47,307 bases of DNA from contig CAILKQ010000097.1 of NCBI GenBank assembly GCA_903834825.1, positions 1-47,307 on the forward strand. The letters run 5' to 3'. The position numbers and the translations under genes are program-made. The notes beneath the pieces are model-generated. The model saw only the letters and a list, made by a program, of their open reading frames with translations, was not told where the DNA came from and searched no databases. The stretch comes from an uncultured bacterium. GTDB lineage: Bacteria; Bacteroidota; Bacteroidia; Chitinophagales; Chitinophagaceae. Positions 36,401-43,249 of this stretch are shown here, piece after piece. Numbering within the stretch: position 1 is the first letter of the stretch; every line of letters begins with the position of its first letter.

Positions 36401-38554
36401 CTTGTGTTTTATTGGCGCGTTGCCAAGAAACCCGACACTGGTGTGGTCAACAAATGGTCCAACTCTTCATTTGTTTATCTATCCAAGAGTGGTACTGGAT
36501 GGAGCCAGTCGCATTATTTTCAGTATTTGAAGGATTCCAATGTTGGTTTGATTTATAATCCGGATAGAAAAATTGATTTCGCATATATAAGTTCAACAAC
36601 TAGAATTACATCAAGAATTTATCCAACCGGTTACAATATAGTGGCAAGAAATTTAAATATTCTAACAGGTACTGGTTGTGCAAATACTTTAAATTCTTTA
36701 GAGTTTGTATTGATCGACAAAAAAACAGGTAAAGCAATTTTGAATTCTGATGGAAATGGAAATACACTTTATAGGAGCACCGCACCAACATGCGGAATTG
36801 GGGCTTTGTTATATCAATACTATTTTTCCTACAGTAGTTCAATAAGTCGAAAAAATGCGATTGATTTTTTAAATACATTACCTAATGAGACCATTTTAGT
36901 ACTAAATAATTGGGGTTCGACAACAATTAATTCTAATAATAGTTTTATTGACAAATGGATAGCTGATACAATAAATCTAGGACCTGGAAAGTCTTTGTAT
37001 CATCAATTGAAGGCTTTGGGCTTCTCAAAAATAGATTCGTTTAAAAGGAATATTCCATTTTTATTTGTGGCTCAAAAAAATCAGGTTGGCGCTTGGGAGG
37101 TTTTAGACCAGCAAGTTGGACTTAATTTTTCAGATATATTGAATAGTGAGTTTACATTTCAAGATTTTGGGAATATAGGATTATTAAATAAAAGTATTAT
37201 CGGCCCCGCCAAATCCTGGTCCAGCATCCATTGGACAGGAAACCCTCTGGAGGCGAACTCTGCAGATGATATAAAGTACAAGGTCTATGGGCTGCAACAA
37301 AATTTTAGTGAGACCCTGCTGTATTCGAGCAACAGCAAAAACAAGGACACCAGCATCGCCTTTATCAATGCCAAGACCTATCCATTCTTGCGGATTGAGC
37401 AGGAAAACAAGGATACTGCCAATCATACACCCTGGCAGCAGCGTTATCTACAGGTGAAATATGACCCTGTGCCTGAAGGCGCATTGACTATGGCGTCTGC
37501 TGTTCCCATGAAAGATACCCTTGAAGTGGGGGAGCCCATGAAATTCAAGATGGCTTTCAAAAACATCAGTCCAACTGCTTTTGACAGTGTCAGGTTGTAC
37601 ATGACAAGTACAGATCCTTCCAATACAACCAAGGTTATTTTTGATGGCAATAAAAAACCCATTGTTTCCGGAGATACCATCATGATTGATCAGACGATTA
37701 ATACAAAAAACCTGGTGGGAGATAATGCAGTGTACATCAATTTCAATCCAAACAATGCCCAGCCAGAGCAGTATCTCTTCAACAATTACCTGAACAAAAA
37801 TATTTATGTTAGACCAGACACCTATGCTCCCAACCTGGATGTAACCTTTGATGGGATTCATATTTTGAACAAAGATATCGTTTCACCCAAGCCCAGTATC
37901 CTCATCAAACTCAAGGATGATAGCCGTTACCTGGCTTTGAACGATACCAGTTTGTTCAGCATCAGGTTGGTTTATCCGGATGGACATTTCCGCAGCATTC
38001 GGTTTGACAATGATACTTTACAATTCAATCCATCCAAAAATATACCCGGTGGAGACGACAATGCGGCTACGTTGATCTACAAACCTTTTTTGAAGGAAGA
38101 TGGGGAATATGAATTGATTGTAACAGGCAAGGATGTGAGCAGCAACAAGTCTGGAGCCATTGAATACAGGGTTGCGTTTGAGGTCTATAACAAATCCATG
38201 ATCACCAACTTGCTCAATTATCCCAATCCTTTTACCAGTTCCACAGCATTTGTATTCACCTTGACGGGAACCGAATTGCCATCTCAGTTCAGGATTCAGA
38301 TTTTAACCGTCACAGGAAAGATTGTGAGAGAAATCACCAAACAGGAGTTGGGCCCAATAAAAATTGGACACAATATAACAGATTATAAATGGGATGGCAA
38401 GGACCACTTTGGGCAATCATTGGCCAATGGCGTTTATTTGTATCGGGTCATCGCTGACATCAATGGGAAAAAGATTGATAAGCTGAAGTCTGCAACTTTT
38501 AACACAGATAAATACTTCCAAAGCGGCTATGGGAAGATGTACCTCATGCGATAA
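33488..38554 (+). CDS. C25-family (gingipain/PorU-like) peptidase, PorU2-like
   Basis: 1688 residues from ATG 33488. Signal peptide ending near SLLAQYNNEW. The peptidase C25 domain spans roughly residues 420-760: LLGKGITYDQYRYN, EIPIGRLSV, catalytic His641 in YFGHSS and Cys671 in ANGCNAGNF, 30 residues apart, as expected for the C25 dyad. Ig-like repeats follow; residues about 1018-1238 are an AT-rich region whose text (DFLNTLPNETILVLNNWG, KALGFSKIDSF) resembles an ILEI/FAM3-like domain. The C-terminus (NYPNPFTSST, DGKDHFGQSLANGVYLYRV) is a FlgD/T9SS-like fold. PorU itself is the T9SS sortase; whether this paralogue is a sortase or a secreted protease is open. Its stop overlaps the next start (TAATG). 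Confidence 0.83.
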   Translation: MKKGLLYRRLCLFMMMLLFSASLLAQYNNEWIDYSKSYYKFKVGETGLYRIPFTILQTNGLSNTPAEHFQLWRNGKEVAVFTSKGSGILGSTDFIEFFGQMNDGKADAIMYKKPEFQLSDKWSLQTDTAAYFLTVNASTANARVLNAQNNTASNSLAVEPYFMHRLERHFKDQINPGYASIVGIYVYSSSYDNGEGWSSRNVQPGSPLVEQYNNLAFAPEGPDASLTIAAFGNALNTRKLQVSVNGTKIVDQPMDYFSAAIQTATVQKSLLGRAVDTIRIHNDSPVGSDRITLGKYTLVYPRKFDFGGNGLFEFTLPGTSVGNYLEITNFRNNAVAPVLYELTEGRRYVADMTVPGKFRFALPAGGARNFVMMDASTSAIKLVGEMTKRNFIDYAASSRQGNYLMIAHSSLSASSNGDAIQNYKNYRASNEGGKYQVGIYNIDELVDQFAFGIKKHPLSVKNFIAFAKAYFAVAPQYVLLLGKGITYDQYRYNESRPITERMNILPTFGNPGSDNILASSDNDATPEIPIGRLSVTTGDEINAYLEKVKQHDKSLLPINQTVKDKAWMKNFAHIIGGGDPYLQNVINGYMKSASRFVEDTSIGAKVYTFEKITSAGVDLVNSGLLGNLFTEGLGVLTYFGHSSANSMEFNLDDPSIFDNAGKYPLFMANGCNAGNFFIYDTLRVTASKKTITENYVLVPGKGSIGFIASTHYGIVNYLNLYTSILYRRMAQVDYASSIGQLLANVLKEVIEQGGNDDYYNVLTVEQMLLGGDPAVSLYPHALPDYVVEDPLIKISPTPLSVSNANFDLKVKFQNIGRATQDSVLVHVKRELPDGIMVDLYKQKRTAVYFADSLSISVPINPYTDKGQNKIHVALDPDDKIIEITNTNNSISKIFTIADEEVRPVYPIQFAIVNTPSIKLIATTNQFLSVPAQFMLEVDTTEFFNSPMKVAQTQTSLGGIIEFTPTLQLRDSLVFYWRVAKKPDTGVVNKWSNSSFVYLSKSGTGWSQSHYFQYLKDSNVGLIYNPDRKIDFAYISSTTRITSRIYPTGYNIVARNLNILTGTGCANTLNSLEFVLIDKKTGKAILNSDGNGNTLYRSTAPTCGIGALLYQYYFSYSSSISRKNAIDFLNTLPNETILVLNNWGSTTINSNNSFIDKWIADTINLGPGKSLYHQLKALGFSKIDSFKRNIPFLFVAQKNQVGAWEVLDQQVGLNFSDILNSEFTFQDFGNIGLLNKSIIGPAKSWSSIHWTGNPLEANSADDIKYKVYGLQQNFSETLLYSSNSKNKDTSIAFINAKTYPFLRIEQENKDTANHTPWQQRYLQVKYDPVPEGALTMASAVPMKDTLEVGEPMKFKMAFKNISPTAFDSVRLYMTSTDPSNTTKVIFDGNKKPIVSGDTIMIDQTINTKNLVGDNAVYINFNPNNAQPEQYLFNNYLNKNIYVRPDTYAPNLDVTFDGIHILNKDIVSPKPSILIKLKDDSRYLALNDTSLFSIRLVYPDGHFRSIRFDNDTLQFNPSKNIPGGDDNAATLIYKPFLKEDGEYELIVTGKDVSSNKSGAIEYRVAFEVYNKSMITNLLNYPNPFTSSTAFVFTLTGTELPSQFRIQILTVTGKIVREITKQELGPIKIGHNITDYKWDGKDHFGQSLANGVYLYRVIADINGKKIDKLKSATFNTDKYFQSGYGKMYLMR
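36541..37200 (+). other. AT-rich block inside the porU-like gene
   Basis: One counted 60-base line here (36601-36660) has 16 G/C (27%), against 26 of 60 (43%) in a line just upstream (36421-36480). Codon use shifts to AAT, TTA, ATA and AGA. The reading frame is intact across both edges. The block corresponds to one domain (residues about 1018-1238), which suggests replacement by recombination. Edges are approximate. Confidence 0.65.
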
Positions 38555-39690
38555 TGCAATCCACCATGTCCCATTCAATCCTTTCGCCGGAGTTCAAGTT
38601 GATGTTGTCTTGTTGTCGTGTAAAACCGTGCAGCAGGGAATTTGAACACAGGGCAGAAGCGTTGGGCGCATCCATTGATGAGGAAGTTTTTTTAGCACTC
38701 CTCATTCGCCACAGGGTCTTTCCTATTGTCTATTTCAACCTTAAAGAGGAATCACTTATATCAGACGGATTAAAAGACAAACTGAAACAACTTGCAGCAG
38801 CCAATCAACTTCAGGCCTTACAATCCCGGCACATGCAATTCAGGTTGCAAAAAGAACTGGCCCGAAAGGAATACAAGGGTTTTTTCTTAAAAGGTGTTAT
38901 ACTTTCTGAACAATATTATGGGGATGCTGGACTTCGGCATGTGATGGACATTGATTGTTGGGTGGAGGAGAGGGCCATTGGAAGTACAACAGAATGGTTG
39001 TATGAGGAAGGATATGTTTCTGTGCCAAATATCCAGCAACTAAATACCAAACAAATCGACTTTATCAAAAGAATAGACCATGACCTTCAGTTCCTAACCG
39101 ATAAACCTGGATTACCCAAGGTTATAGAATTGCACTGGAAACTCAGGGGCCCATTGGGTGGATTTAATCTGCAGCCAGATGCACCCATGAATGAGGTGGA
39201 TCATTTTCTTTACCTCTGCACCCATGGTACAGAACACGGGTGGTTTCGGATGAAATGGCTTTTTGATCTTCCTCAGATCATGGATCTTGTAAGCTTTGAT
39301 TGGGATGCAGTAAGGGAGAGAGCCATGGCCTTGGATTGTTTGGATCACCTTGAAATCACCATGATGGTGCTGCAGGAATTTTTGAATGAACCTATACCAA
39401 ATGCAATTTTATCAAGGTTACAGCCTCATCAATATTACCGCCATCTCATGTATATCAGACAGGCCATCGCGGCTGAATCAACCTTTAATGACAATAATGT
39501 CAACCGTTTGGCCTATCTCCAATACATGTTGTTATTGAGCAGGCGAAGATTCAATTGGCCACTGGTATTGAAATACCTGACCAGCCATCAAGACTGGAAA
39601 CTGCTCCCACTTCCCAAACAATTGTTTTTCTTGTATTTCCCGCTTAGGCCATTCCTGGTTTTGTGGAGAAGAATTTTCAGAAGGAAATAG
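38554..39690 (+). CDS. NTP_transf_5 nucleotidyltransferase-family protein
   Basis: 378 residues. The nucleotidyltransferase core is FFLKGVILSEQYYGDAGLR followed by HVMDIDCWV, where D-x-D would bind metal. C-terminal helices follow. Proteins of this family are frequent companions of lasso-peptide clusters, but their exact reaction is not settled; modification of a tail residue or of a phosphorylated product is one proposal. ATG overlaps the preceding stop (TAATG), so translation is likely coupled to the porU-like gene; an ATG at 38566 is an alternative. Confidence 0.8.
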   Translation: MQSTMSHSILSPEFKLMLSCCRVKPCSREFEHRAEALGASIDEEVFLALLIRHRVFPIVYFNLKEESLISDGLKDKLKQLAAANQLQALQSRHMQFRLQKELARKEYKGFFLKGVILSEQYYGDAGLRHVMDIDCWVEERAIGSTTEWLYEEGYVSVPNIQQLNTKQIDFIKRIDHDLQFLTDKPGLPKVIELHWKLRGPLGGFNLQPDAPMNEVDHFLYLCTHGTEHGWFRMKWLFDLPQIMDLVSFDWDAVRERAMALDCLDHLEITMMVLQEFLNEPIPNAILSRLQPHQYYRHLMYIRQAIAAESTFNDNNVNRLAYLQYMLLLSRRRFNWPLVLKYLTSHQDWKLLPLPKQLFFLYFPLRPFLVLWRRIFRRK

Positions 39691-39710
39691 TTTTGAAAAT
39701 GAGTCAAGGG

Positions 39711-41486
39711 CTAAATCCTTTGTTTCTCATACATGGACTTGAACAGTCCTTCTTCCACAATGAGTTGCTCAAACTTCCCTGATTGAACGATTTTTCCATC
39801 TTGCATCACATGGATTGTGTCCGCCATTTTAAGGTTGTACAACCGGTGTGAGATGAGGATGACGATTTTATTCTTTAAGTTGTTTTTTATTTTTTCATAG
39901 AGGTTCAGTTCTGCAAAAGCATCCAGTGCACTGCTGGGTTCATCGAGTACCACCAATTGTGCATCCTTATAAAAAATCCTGGCAAGGGCCAGTTTCTGCC
40001 ATTGTCCTCCACTCAGTTGCTCACTGCCTTCAAAGATGCTCCCCATCTTGGTTTGATAGCCCTTTGCGAGTTTTTCAATGAAGCTGGATGCTCCGCTGCT
40101 CTGCCCTGCTTCTGAAGCCTTTTTCTCAACCAGATTTGTAGTGTTGTATTCAAAGTGAATATTTTGCCCGGCAGTGAGAAAATATTTCTCATAGTCCTGA
40201 AAGAAAAAGCAAGTCTGTTGGTAAAACGCATTTTGCCGAATATCTTGAATATTTATACCGTTCAGTTGAATGCTTCCCTGGTCTGCGGTGTAGAAGCCGG
40301 CCAGCAATTTTACCAGGGTAGATTTTCCAGATCCGTTTTCACCTACTATCGCTATGATCTGCCCCCTTGATGCTTCAATATTGATGCCGCTGATGATGGG
40401 GTGCTGTTGATTGGGGTAGCCAAAGCTGAGGGATTCAATGCGAAGCAGACCAAGTTGATCAGGAAAATCATGGGCAGAAGTTTGTTTTTCTCCTTCGCTC
40501 AATTCGAAAAAACCATAGAGGTCTTTTACAAAACTGCGCAGTTGAAAAACCTGCAACAGGGATTGGAAAAAAGCTTTTGAACTGCTTTGCATCCTTTGTA
40601 TACCCTGCAAGTACAATACAAAAGTGCCCAATCCGATCGATTTCGCAACGGTCTTGATGGCGAGGTATCCAATGGCCAATCCCAGTGCTACTACTTCAAG
40701 CAACTCCGCGATCAAGTTCTGTTGCAAGGCTTTCTTTTGAATCAATGATTTCTCATGGTTGATCTCTCGTCTCAACACCTGAAACCTGTCCTGAAATGCT
40801 TTTCCAAAACGAAAAGTCCTCAACTCTTTTGCCCATTGGATGCCTGTCATCAGTTGAAAAAGATAGCCAGACTCTCTTTCCATGGGTGCAAGTGTGAACT
40901 CAAGGTCAGTTGACCGTTTTCCCTGCAACCATTTGTTGAGGGTGATGGGTATGGCCAAAACAAAGACGGCAATGAAAAAATAGGCCTTGATGGAAACAAA
41001 AAACAGCACAAGAAAGATCAATGACATGGCATTGGAAACGGTTGCATTGATGGCAGGCAGCAATTGGGTGATCCGAAATCGTGCCTGTTGTTGGGCAAGA
41101 TAAAGGCTGTTGTGAAAGGCGGGGTTTTCAAAATGGGCATACTCCACTTTTGATGCCTTTGTGATGATCCTCAAAGAAAAGGCATCGGCAACTTCCTGGC
41201 TGAACAGTTGTTCAATATGGTTGGTGTATTGGTTCAGTGTCCCCAAGGCCAATTGTATGGCTGCAAAAAAGGAGACCAGTAGGATGATTTCAGTTGTTGA
41301 TGGAGCTGGCTGTCCAATCAAATCGATCAGTTCCTTCACCAAGTAGAGCTGCACCAAGGGCAAGATGGAACCAACAATTCTGGCCACCAGGATTTTTAGT
41401 CCTGATTGTTTGTTGATCGCATATACCTCTCTCATCATTGTAGAGAGTTGGTTGATAAAACCGCCCAATTCATTTATTCTGCCCAT
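39711..41486 (-). CDS. ABC transporter (fused membrane and ATPase domains), putative RiPP exporter
   Basis: 591 residues from ATG 41486; the longer ATG 41534 lies upstream of the likely promoter box TACCTTTA (minus strand, 41528-41521). Six-helix membrane domain, then ATPase with Walker A IVGENGSGKSTLVKL, signature EQLSGGQWQKLALA and Walker B QLVVLDEPSSALDA. No C39 peptidase domain at the N-terminus, so it does not cut leaders itself; cleavage must come from the B2 protein. Divergent from the kinase gene. The D-protein role (export and self-immunity) is inferred from lasso clusters such as mcjD. Confidence 0.85.
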   Translation of the reverse strand: MGRINELGGFINQLSTMMREVYAINKQSGLKILVARIVGSILPLVQLYLVKELIDLIGQPAPSTTEIILLVSFFAAIQLALGTLNQYTNHIEQLFSQEVADAFSLRIITKASKVEYAHFENPAFHNSLYLAQQQARFRITQLLPAINATVSNAMSLIFLVLFFVSIKAYFFIAVFVLAIPITLNKWLQGKRSTDLEFTLAPMERESGYLFQLMTGIQWAKELRTFRFGKAFQDRFQVLRREINHEKSLIQKKALQQNLIAELLEVVALGLAIGYLAIKTVAKSIGLGTFVLYLQGIQRMQSSSKAFFQSLLQVFQLRSFVKDLYGFFELSEGEKQTSAHDFPDQLGLLRIESLSFGYPNQQHPIISGINIEASRGQIIAIVGENGSGKSTLVKLLAGFYTADQGSIQLNGINIQDIRQNAFYQQTCFFFQDYEKYFLTAGQNIHFEYNTTNLVEKKASEAGQSSGASSFIEKLAKGYQTKMGSIFEGSEQLSGGQWQKLALARIFYKDAQLVVLDEPSSALDAFAELNLYEKIKNNLKNKIVILISHRLYNLKMADTIHVMQDGKIVQSGKFEQLIVEEGLFKSMYEKQRI

Positions 41487-41516
41487 TGCTTTCTGTGGAT
41501 GCTCTTTGTATATTTG
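41486..41516 (+). promoter_or_regulatory. Promoter of the kinase-PqqD-B2 operon
   Basis: TTG (41486-41488), 20 bases, then TATATTTG (41509-41516). Transcription would start near 41523, about 11 bases before the TTG start at 41534. It overlaps the first codon of the divergent exporter gene. Confidence 0.55.
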
Positions 41517-41533
41517 GCAATAAAGGTAGCACA

Positions 41534-42442
41534 TTGGAGTTTAGGTATTGGGCATATGGATTAAAGGTGGGCAGTCAGATTCCATTTCCGGAACTGTTTC
41601 CTATTGAGGAGGATGGTCCGATGGACCTTGAAATTGTTTTGGGCGATATACCGCTTATCGAGAAAACTGCAACAGGCTTTCATTCTGCAGATTATGACAT
41701 CACTCCTGATGCCTATCGGATCACCATCAAGGATGTTGCCAGTTATCATGTATCCAAAGGCAAGCGCATCATCATTAAAGCAGAACCCAATGCGGACCTG
41801 GACAGCATACGGCTCTTTTGTTTGTCCAATGCCTTCGCTGCAGCCTTGCACCAAAGGAAAACCATTCCCCTGCATTGCTCTGCCATCCTTGATAAGGGTG
41901 AACTGGTATTGGTCTTTGGCGCATCTGGTGCCGGAAAGTCAACCACCTTGGCCTTATTATTACAAAAAGGGTACAAGGCTTTTTCGGATGATGTATGTGT
42001 ACCTGTATTTGATGTTGCAACCAATGAAATAAGTCTTTTCAGCTCATATCCGATGATGAAGTTTTGGAAGGAAACCCTTGATCTTGCTGGTTATTCATTG
42101 AAGGCCGACCGCAAGATCCGGCCGGATATGGAGAAATATGGGATGTATTACCATGATGATTTTATGACAGCGTCAATCAAACCCAAATTGATTGTTATTT
42201 TGGAAAAAGATGACAAAATCGATACCCCAATTATTGAGCCAATTTCAGGGATCAAGCTGTTTCAACTCCTTGAGGCCAATGCCTACAGGGGAGAATATTT
42301 GGGCTTTTCGGATCTCAAAAGGGAGCATTTTACAGTTTTCACGAAGTTGGCAAACCAATCGCGTTGTTTTGTTTTGAAAAGACCGGAATCCGGAAATTTT
42401 GTTCAAGAAGTGGCTGAAAAAATAATTAATTTGCTCAACTAA
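41534..42442 (+). CDS. HprK-like kinase of lasso-peptide clusters
   Basis: 302 residues from TTG 41534, preceded by AAAGGTAG and a good promoter; the frame upstream has only weak starts. N-terminus LEFRYWAYGLKVGSQIPFPEL fits the Y-G-L-x-I-x-S-E-x-P-L-P-E-L style of cluster kinases. P-loop G129-A-S-G-A-G-K135-S-T, then a conserved acidic segment AFSDDVCVPVF as in HPr kinases. In paeninodin-type lasso systems such kinases phosphorylate the C-terminal Ser of the precursor. The precursor here ends in Ser, which fits. Stop overlaps the next start (TAATG). Confidence 0.83.
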   Translation: MEFRYWAYGLKVGSQIPFPELFPIEEDGPMDLEIVLGDIPLIEKTATGFHSADYDITPDAYRITIKDVASYHVSKGKRIIIKAEPNADLDSIRLFCLSNAFAAALHQRKTIPLHCSAILDKGELVLVFGASGAGKSTTLALLLQKGYKAFSDDVCVPVFDVATNEISLFSSYPMMKFWKETLDLAGYSLKADRKIRPDMEKYGMYYHDDFMTASIKPKLIVILEKDDKIDTPIIEPISGIKLFQLLEANAYRGEYLGFSDLKREHFTVFTKLANQSRCFVLKRPESGNFVQEVAEKIINLLN

Positions 42443-42708
42443 TGGAAAAATTCATCCAAAACAAGCCTATCGTGCAATCCAAGATAGGAGAGGAAGTCGT
42501 GATGCTGGACATGGAATCGGGATTCTATTTTGGGCTCAATTCTGTTGCATCGGTGATTTGGGGATTATTGGCCGAGGAGATTGATTTTGAACAATTGATT
42601 GATCAGCTGATGGCACAGTTTGAAGTGGAGAGAGCCCTTTGTGAAGCTGATACCCTGGAGCTCCTTGACCAGATGTTGGATAAAAACATCATCAGAAAGT
42701 TGGGATGA
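42442..42708 (+). CDS. PqqD-type leader-recognition protein (lasso B1)
   Basis: An 88-residue RiPP recognition element. VQSKIGEEVVMLDMESGFYFGLNSVASVIWGLL is the three-strand plus helix PqqD signature (x-x-x-x-x-x-x-L-D-x-x-x-G-x-x-x-x-L-N), followed by a second helical half. It binds the precursor leader and delivers it to the B2 protease. Overlaps the kinase stop and the B2 start, so expression should be stoichiometrically linked. Confidence 0.9.
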   Translation: MEKFIQNKPIVQSKIGEEVVMLDMESGFYFGLNSVASVIWGLLAEEIDFEQLIDQLMAQFEVERALCEADTLELLDQMLDKNIIRKLG

Positions 42709-43121
42709 ACAACCGGGCATTGATTGATTATCTCTTATTTGTGGAGGCCTGGTGCCTGCTCCATTTTGCGAAGCTGGTCATTTTACTGATACCGTTCAAG
42801 CAAATTGCATCCAGGATGGGCCAGCTGCAGGTAGAGTCAGTACATGATCTGCAATCTTTGAAGGAGCCAATAAAAATTGCACATGCCGTTAGAAGAGCAT
42901 CCCGATATACCCTACACAAGAGCAAATGCTATGATCAGGCACTGTCTGCAAAAGCACTTTTGGGTCAAATGGGATTGCCTGCTACTATTTATTTTGGGTT
43001 GGCCAAGGAAGGTGAGAACCAGCTCAGTGCCCATGCATGGGTTCGGTGTGGCAATACAATTATAACTGGAAAAGCAGGAGTGGAGCGTTTTACTGTGGTG
43101 GCCTGTTTTGGTGATGCTTGA
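42705..43121 (+). CDS. Lasso-peptide B2-type leader peptidase (transglutaminase-like)
   Basis: 138 residues with N-terminal hydrophobic helices. The catalytic Cys is C75 in KSKCYDQALSAKALL and the His is H110 in SAHAWVRCG. The residue where many relatives have a third-site Asp (G-D-x-x-x-T-G) is Asn117 here (CGNTIITG). Whether N117 matters is unknown. Cleaves the leader so the cyclase can use the new N-terminus. ATG overlaps the PqqD stop. Confidence 0.87.
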   Translation: MNNRALIDYLLFVEAWCLLHFAKLVILLIPFKQIASRMGQLQVESVHDLQSLKEPIKIAHAVRRASRYTLHKSKCYDQALSAKALLGQMGLPATIYFGLAKEGENQLSAHAWVRCGNTIITGKAGVERFTVVACFGDA

Positions 43122-43127
43122 GCTGGT

Positions 43128-43154
43128 TGATTCAATTTTATCTTTATTGAATCA
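43128..43154. promoter_or_regulatory. 9-bp inverted repeat upstream of the cyclase gene
   Basis: TGATTCAAT (43128-43136) and ATTGAATCA (43146-43154) with a 9-base spacer. No T-run follows, so it is not a terminator. It sits about 20 bases ahead of the -7 element of the cyclase gene and could be an operator. Confidence 0.5.
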
Positions 43155-43174
43155 CATATTGATAAAGTCTTTGT

Positions 43175-43182
43175 TACCTTTG
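43175..43182 (+). promoter_or_regulatory. -7 element for the cyclase gene
   Basis: TACCTTTG matches TAnnTTTG. The start codon lies 67 bases on. No -33 TTTG at the standard distance, consistent with a weak or activator-dependent promoter. Suggests the cyclase and precursor are transcribed separately from the kinase-PqqD-B2 run. Confidence 0.5.
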
Positions 43183-43249
43183 ACGATCTCCTAAAAAACC
43201 ATTTTTATTTTTAATAGGGATAGTGTAGTTACATCCATAAATTTCTACA

